A DNA stretch of 64,000 bases from JACMNW01 sp963708425. GTDB lineage: Bacteria > Pseudomonadota > Alphaproteobacteria > Rhodobacterales > Rhodobacteraceae. A model generated the notes under the pieces. The model worked only from the letters and a program-made list of their open reading frames with translations, had not been told where the DNA came from and ran no database searches. The translations under genes and the position numbers were made by a program. Where the stretch lies: assembly GCA_963708425.1 (NCBI GenBank), contig OY970206.1, positions 992,001-1,056,000 of the forward strand. Direction: 5' to 3'. Below, piece after piece: positions 60,346 through 64,000 of this stretch (the first letter of the stretch is position 1; each line of letters opens with the position of its first letter).

Positions 60346-60774
60346 TCATACCGATTTACCCGGCTCGATGGTAAACGTGCCCGTGGCCATTGCCACGGGG
60401 CGGGTTTCATCCTCATCGGTAGCGGTCACGCGCACGAAGGCTACCGACTTGGTCACGTGATAACATTCCGCCCGCGCGGTGATGGTTTGCCGCGACGATG
60501 CCGGGCGCATATAATCTATCCGCAGGCCCAGCGTCGCGGTGCCTTGCGGGCCTGTCGGATGGCACATCACGGCGGCCCCGGACGCAGTATCCATTAGCGC
60601 CGAAACTGCCCCGCCGTGAATAACCCCGGTGACCGGATCGCCGACAAAACGCGCATCCCACGGCATGGTGACAGTTGCATGACCATCACCCAGCGCCGCG
60701 ATTTGCATCCCCAACGCTTTGCTGTGCGGCAAGGCCGACATGAACGCCTTTGCGATTTTCAATGTGTCAGTCAT
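60346..60774 (-). CDS. PaaI-type hotdog thioesterase 2
   Basis: A 142-residue PaaI-family protein with VIHGGAVSALMDTASGAA (HGG motif and catalytic-type Asp) and TATLGLRIDYMRPA. It resembles phenylacetyl-CoA-type thioesterases but no paa genes are near. It lies 40 bases upstream of thioesterase 1, in the same direction; the pair may handle related CoA esters from the acyl-CoA dehydrogenase pathway on the opposite strand. Confidence 0.88.
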   Translation of the reverse strand: MTDTLKIAKAFMSALPHSKALGMQIAALGDGHATVTMPWDARFVGDPVTGVIHGGAVSALMDTASGAAVMCHPTGPQGTATLGLRIDYMRPASSRQTITARAECYHVTKSVAFVRVTATDEDETRPVAMATGTFTIEPGKSV

Positions 60775-60905
60775 GGCCCCTCGCTTCGCACACTATCATC
60801 GCTGAACCAGCCGCACCTGCAAGGGTCATCCGCATTGTTGCGCCCATCAGCAATGTTGCGCGACCGGCCCGCTTGCGCGTAGGCTGCGTGTTCGGAGGTT
60901 TTGCC

Positions 60906-61271
60906 GTGTCCGATACCCGCCTCAGCTTTAAGGAAATGTGCGCGCGCTTTGATGTAACGCCGCGCACCCTGCGGTATTACGAATATATCGAGCTGATCTC
61001 GCCCTACAAAGACGGGCGCACCCGCAGCTATGGCCCGCGCGAGATAGCCCGCATGACATTGATCCTGCGCGGGCGGCGCTTTGGCTTTTCGCTGGAGGAA
61101 ATTCGCCAGTGGCTGCTGATCTATCAGCAAAAGGGCAACGAGCCGCAAATGAAGGCATGGATCGATCTTGCTGACCGGCAGCTTGCCGCCCTGACGCAGC
61201 AGCGTGCCGATCTGGATGTTGCCATTGCGGATCTGAAATCCTTGCGCGACACGGCGAGTGACGCGGGCTAA
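60906..61271 (+). CDS. MerR family transcriptional regulator 1
   Basis: A 121-residue MerR regulator: winged helix (SFKEMCARFDVTPRTLRYYE) then a dimerising coiled coil (LADRQLAALTQQRADLDVAI). No ligand-binding cysteines, so it is not a metal sensor; MerR proteins beside acyl-CoA dehydrogenase genes often sense CoA esters (LiuR-like). GTG 60906 has GGAGG eight bases upstream, rejecting a reading from 60750. It is divergent from thioesterase 2 and 150 bases upstream of a second MerR gene. Confidence 0.9.
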   Translation: MSDTRLSFKEMCARFDVTPRTLRYYEYIELISPYKDGRTRSYGPREIARMTLILRGRRFGFSLEEIRQWLLIYQQKGNEPQMKAWIDLADRQLAALTQQRADLDVAIADLKSLRDTASDAG

Positions 61272-61313
61272 CACCGCCCAAAACAGCCTGACACCACGTC
61301 AACCGGGCATGTG

Positions 61314-61342
61314 ACGTAACGTTACGTTTACGTCAACGTCAA
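61314..61342. promoter_or_regulatory. Five-fold ACGT array upstream of the second MerR gene
   Basis: The perfect palindrome ACGTAACGTTACGT (61314-61327) runs into TTACGTCAACGTCAA (61328-61342). ACGT occurs at 61314, 61319, 61324, 61330 and 61336, spaced 5, 5, 6 and 6 bases. LiuR-type MerR regulators bind palindromes built from ACGT half-sites, so this is a likely operator for one or both adjacent regulators. Confidence 0.7.
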
Positions 61343-61421
61343 CCCATCTGGTAGAAGCGTCATGAAAGTACCATCTGGGCGTTACAATCCCATAACCAGA
61401 TAAGGTACCCAAGGTTTACCA

Positions 61422-61817
61422 ATGACCACCGATGTGATGACCATTAGTGACATGTGCAAAATGTTCGACGTCACGCCGCGCACTTTGCGGTTTTACGAAT
61501 CCAAGGAACTGCTGTCGCCGATCCGGCAAGGCACGCGGCGTCTGTTCACCAAAAGTGACCGCGCCCGCCTGACGCTGATTTTGCGCGGCAAACGCTTTGG
61601 CTTCAGCCTGGAGGATATTCGCCAACTGCTTGATCTGTACGACCCGAACGGCAGCCAGGAAACGCAGTTTTCGCGGACCTATGAACTGGCCTGCGCGCGT
61701 CTGGAGCAGATGGAAAAACAGCGTGACGAGTTGAATGTCGCGATTGACGAGTTGAAAGACTACATGGCGCGCGGGGCCGAAGTTCTGGCAGGTTTCCGCA
61801 AAACTGCCGCCGCATGA
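61422..61817 (+). CDS. MerR family transcriptional regulator 2
   Basis: A 131-residue MerR regulator, clearly a paralogue of its upstream neighbour (DMCKMFDVTPRTLRFYESKELLSP, LTLILRGKRFGFSLEDIRQLLDLY), with a coiled-coil end. No metal-binding cysteines. It is preceded by the ACGT array and followed 58 bases later by the acyl-CoA dehydrogenase gene it probably controls. Confidence 0.92.
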   Translation: MTTDVMTISDMCKMFDVTPRTLRFYESKELLSPIRQGTRRLFTKSDRARLTLILRGKRFGFSLEDIRQLLDLYDPNGSQETQFSRTYELACARLEQMEKQRDELNVAIDELKDYMARGAEVLAGFRKTAAA

Positions 61818-61875
61818 CCAAAGGCCGCCAACTGGCCACTGCCAATCGGTAAAGACACGCAAGAAGGACGCCCAA

Positions 61876-63654
61876 ATGCCCAGCTATACCGCCCCCGTGA
61901 AAGACATTCAGTTTGTGCTGCAAGATGTGCTGAAGGTGGCGGAAAGTGGCGTACCGGGCTATGCCGATCTGGATGCAGGCTTCACCCAGGCGGTGCTGGA
62001 CGAGGCGGGCAAGCTGGCGCGCGACGTTTTGGCACCGTTGAACATGGTAGGTGACGCCGAAGGCTGCACGCTGGAAAACGGTGTCGTTCGCACGCCAACC
62101 GGGTTCAAGGCGGCGTTCGAGGCGTTGAAAGAGGGCGGCTGGACGGCGCTGGATTGCGACCCGGCCTATGGCGGCCAAGGACTGCCCTATCTGATGGGCA
62201 CGGCGGTGGGCGAAATTTTTGTCGCCGCCAACATGGCGCTGAACATGTATCAGGGCCTGACACACGGCGCCTATTCGGCGATCCGTGCGCATGGCACCGA
62301 TGCGCAAAAGGCGATGTATCTGCCAAAGATGGTAACGTGCGACTGGACGGGCACGATGAACCTGACCGAACCGCATTGCGGCACTGATCTGGGGCTGATG
62401 CGCACCAAAGCCGTGCCGCAAGGAGATGGTTCGTATTTGCTGACGGGAACGAAGATTTTCATCTCGGCCGGTGAACATGACATGGCCGAAAATATCATCC
62501 ATCTGGTGCTGGCCAAGGCGCCGGGTGGGGGTGAGGGGACCAAAGGCATCAGCCTGTTCATCGTGCCGAAGTTTATGGTCAACAGCGATGGCAGCCTTGG
62601 TGCGCGCAATGCAGTGACGGTTGGCAAGATTGAAGACAAGATGGGCATTCATGGCAATGCCACTTGTGTGATGAATTATGACGGTGCTGTCGGCTATCTG
62701 CTGGGCGATCTGCACAAGGGCATGCGCGCGATGTTCACCATGATGAACGAGGCGCGGCTTGGGGTTGGCCTGCAGGGCTATGCGGTGGCGGAGGCGGCCT
62801 ATCAGAACGCGGTGTCCTATGCGAAGGATCGCTTGCAGGGGCGGGCTGTTACCGGCGCGCAAAACCCTGGCGGCGTAGCGGACCCATTGATCGTGCATCC
62901 CGATATTCGCCGCAGTCTGATGGATCAGAAATCCTTTGTCGAAGGCGCGCGGGCGTTTACCTATTGGGGGGCGCATCTGATCGACCGGTCGGTGCGCAGC
63001 GATGATGACGCCGCCGAAGGGTTGATCTCGCTGCTGACGCCGGTGATCAAGGGTTTCCAGACCGACAAGGGCTTCGAGATGACAGTTGCGGCCCAACAGG
63101 TCTGGGGCGGGCACGGCTATATCGAGGATGGCGGCATGAGCCAGTTCGCCCGCGATGCCCGCATTGCGATGATCTACGAAGGTGCCAATGGCGTGCAGGC
63201 GCTTGATCTGGTCGGGCGCAAGCTGGCTGCTGATGGTGGCAAGCATGTGATGGCGTTTTTCGAACTGGTGAAGGCGTTCATCAAGGAAAATGACGGCGAT
63301 GCGCGGCAGAAGGATGCGTTTTTGGAGCCGCTGAAGAAGGCGTCAAAAGACTGTCAGGCGGCGGCGATGTATTTCATGCAGAACGGCCTGAAAAACCCGA
63401 ATGCGGCGCTGGCCGGGTCTTATGATTTCATGCATCTGATGGGGCATGTCTGCCTTGGCCTGATGTGGGCGAAAATGGCCAAAGCCGCCTACACCGGACT
63501 AGATGCAGGTGGCGGCGATCTGGCGTTTCTGGAAACCAAAATTGCCACCGGGCGCTATTACATGGCGCGGCACCTGCCCGCAACTGCGCTGCATCTGGCA
63601 CGCATCGAAACTGGAGCCGACCCTGTGATGGCGCTTGCTGCCGAAGCGTTCTAA
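61876..63654 (+). CDS. Large acyl-CoA dehydrogenase with C-terminal extension (FadE/DmdC type)
   Basis: A 592-residue acyl-CoA dehydrogenase of the long subfamily with an extra C-terminal domain. MNLTEPHCGTDLGLMRTKA is the FAD/substrate segment, WGGHGYIEDGGMSQFARDARI follows, and catalytic Glu435 lies in IYEGANGVQALDL. The class includes fatty acyl-CoA dehydrogenases and DmdC, which acts on methylmercaptopropionyl-CoA in DMSP breakdown; sequence alone does not separate them, and no other dmd gene is nearby. The two LiuR-like MerR genes favour fatty or branched acyl-CoA oxidation. Confidence 0.9.
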   Translation: MPSYTAPVKDIQFVLQDVLKVAESGVPGYADLDAGFTQAVLDEAGKLARDVLAPLNMVGDAEGCTLENGVVRTPTGFKAAFEALKEGGWTALDCDPAYGGQGLPYLMGTAVGEIFVAANMALNMYQGLTHGAYSAIRAHGTDAQKAMYLPKMVTCDWTGTMNLTEPHCGTDLGLMRTKAVPQGDGSYLLTGTKIFISAGEHDMAENIIHLVLAKAPGGGEGTKGISLFIVPKFMVNSDGSLGARNAVTVGKIEDKMGIHGNATCVMNYDGAVGYLLGDLHKGMRAMFTMMNEARLGVGLQGYAVAEAAYQNAVSYAKDRLQGRAVTGAQNPGGVADPLIVHPDIRRSLMDQKSFVEGARAFTYWGAHLIDRSVRSDDDAAEGLISLLTPVIKGFQTDKGFEMTVAAQQVWGGHGYIEDGGMSQFARDARIAMIYEGANGVQALDLVGRKLAADGGKHVMAFFELVKAFIKENDGDARQKDAFLEPLKKASKDCQAAAMYFMQNGLKNPNAALAGSYDFMHLMGHVCLGLMWAKMAKAAYTGLDAGGGDLAFLETKIATGRYYMARHLPATALHLARIETGADPVMALAAEAF

Positions 63655-63673
63655 ACTTGCAGCTGGGCAAGTT
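63654..63673 (+). terminator. Weak stem-loop after the acyl-CoA dehydrogenase gene
   Basis: AACTTGC (63654-63660) pairs with GCAAGTT (63667-63673) around AGCTGG, overlapping the last base of the stop codon. The trailing sequence has few Ts, so any termination would be partial. Confidence 0.35.
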
Positions 63674-63723
63674 CTTACCCCGCCCGATCCAAAGCATTTA
63701 GTTGGCAACAAAGGAGCGCGATA

Positions 63724-64000
63724 TTGCGACCCGGCTGGAAAATCGAACCTGCAACCTTCGGCGGCTGCCAATGCGGCGCTGTCCGCTACGCCATTGACGC
63801 AGGGCCGGCGAAATCGACTGTCTGCCACTGCCGCATGTGCCAGCGCGCCACTGGAAATGCCTTTGCGCCATTGTTCGAAGTGATGACCACCGCGATTGGC
63901 TGGGAAGGCCAGCCCGCAACATGGGCATCATCAGACCAGGTTGAACGCGGCTTTTGCAACACCTGCGGCACACCGCTGTTCTACCGTGGCATCGCGCGCG
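63724..64000 (+). CDS. GFA family protein, cut by the window end
   Basis: The first 92 codons of a Gfa/CENP-V-fold zinc protein, open to the window edge. Zinc cysteines are seen in GGCQCGAVRY, VCHCRMCQRATG and FCNTCGTPLFY, in family order. It starts at TTG 63724 with AGGAG eight bases upstream (63712-63716); no ATG is available before the first motif. It is a second GFA gene besides 26316-26804. Function unknown. Confidence 0.85.
   Translation, partial: MRPGWKIEPATFGGCQCGAVRYAIDAGPAKSTVCHCRMCQRATGNAFAPLFEVMTTAIGWEGQPATWASSDQVERGFCNTCGTPLFYRGIAR

Noticed and set aside
61603..63246. A 547-codon open frame on the minus strand
   Set aside because: It lies wholly antisense to the acyl-CoA dehydrogenase and second MerR genes, has no family motifs and shows the Arg/His/Gln-rich composition of a high-GC antisense frame.
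61876..63654. Naming the large acyl-CoA dehydrogenase dmdC
   Set aside because: The subfamily fits but other long acyl-CoA dehydrogenases share it, no dmdA/B/D is present, and MerR neighbours favour fatty acid oxidation.
1..64000. CRISPR arrays, tRNA or rRNA genes, integrases or transposases
   Set aside because: I looked for regular spaced repeats, cloverleaf-like intergenic sequence and mobile-element protein motifs and found none I could support; a tRNAscan or Infernal run would be needed to exclude short RNA genes.

Overview
The window reads as chromosomal DNA of an alphaproteobacterium, most likely Rhodobacterales (Roseobacter/Paracoccus-like). The reasons are a GC-rich coding style, the gene order lpoA-like | rsmI-yraN-gshB-comM followed by glnD-murJ-rhomboid-trpS, an RpoH with a roseobacter-type sequence, and a dispersed intergenic element (GAGGATATTTnnGnACAGAAAAAG-like) typical of these genomes. 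I see no prophage, transposase, CRISPR array, rRNA or tRNA.

Region 1 (1-9.95 kb): a cold-shock gene with a strong terminator, a small receiver-like protein, then a catabolic block. It holds an alpha/beta hydrolase coupled to a class II aldolase, a dipeptide/oligopeptide-type ABC importer (SBP, two permeases, one fused double ATPase) and a CocE/NonD hydrolase.

Region 2 (9.95-21.9 kb): a quaternary-amine catabolic cluster. It has a choline sulfatase (betC), an NTF2-like protein, a choline-dehydrogenase-like GMC oxidoreductase, and a long leftward gene run: BKACE-type dehydrocarnitine cleavage enzyme (cdhC), a small membrane protein, a carnitine dehydrogenase/thioesterase fusion (cdhA-cdhB), an acyl-CoA dehydrogenase, an NDP-forming acyl-CoA ligase and a CaiD-like hydratase. 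A divergent GlxA/CdhR-type regulator sits at its head. Together the genes could take gamma-butyrobetaine or crotonobetaine through CoA thioesters to carnitine and on to glycine betaine. This is the most interesting system in the window.

Region 3 (21.9-30.7 kb): M3 oligopeptidase, an amino-acid SBP plus permease with no ATPase beside them, GYD and GFA proteins, moeB, dut, coaBC and rpoH.

Region 4 (30.8-45.4 kb): cobalamin genes (cobU/cobP and a phosphatase), a GST with a YHS-like metal-binding tail, comM, gshB, a frameshifted yraN, rsmI, an LpoA-like lipoprotein, glnD, murJ, a rhomboid that lacks its catalytic residues, trpS, a VOC protein and a universal stress protein.

Region 5 (45.4-64 kb): a lower-GC trypsin-like protease next to a palindrome-rich non-coding stretch, then a DUF3052-like gene, a class V aminotransferase, nfuA, tsaB and rimI. 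These are followed by a BMP-type nucleoside ABC importer joined to purine nucleoside phosphorylase, a TauE/TIGR02186 pair, a MATE exporter with two PaaI thioesterases, two MerR regulators with a large acyl-CoA dehydrogenase, and a GFA gene cut by the window end.

Read by eye, strand composition changes sign across the window: the + strand is C-rich up to about 30 kb and G-rich beyond about 45 kb, whichever strand is coding. That resembles a replication-origin-type skew switch or a rearrangement boundary.
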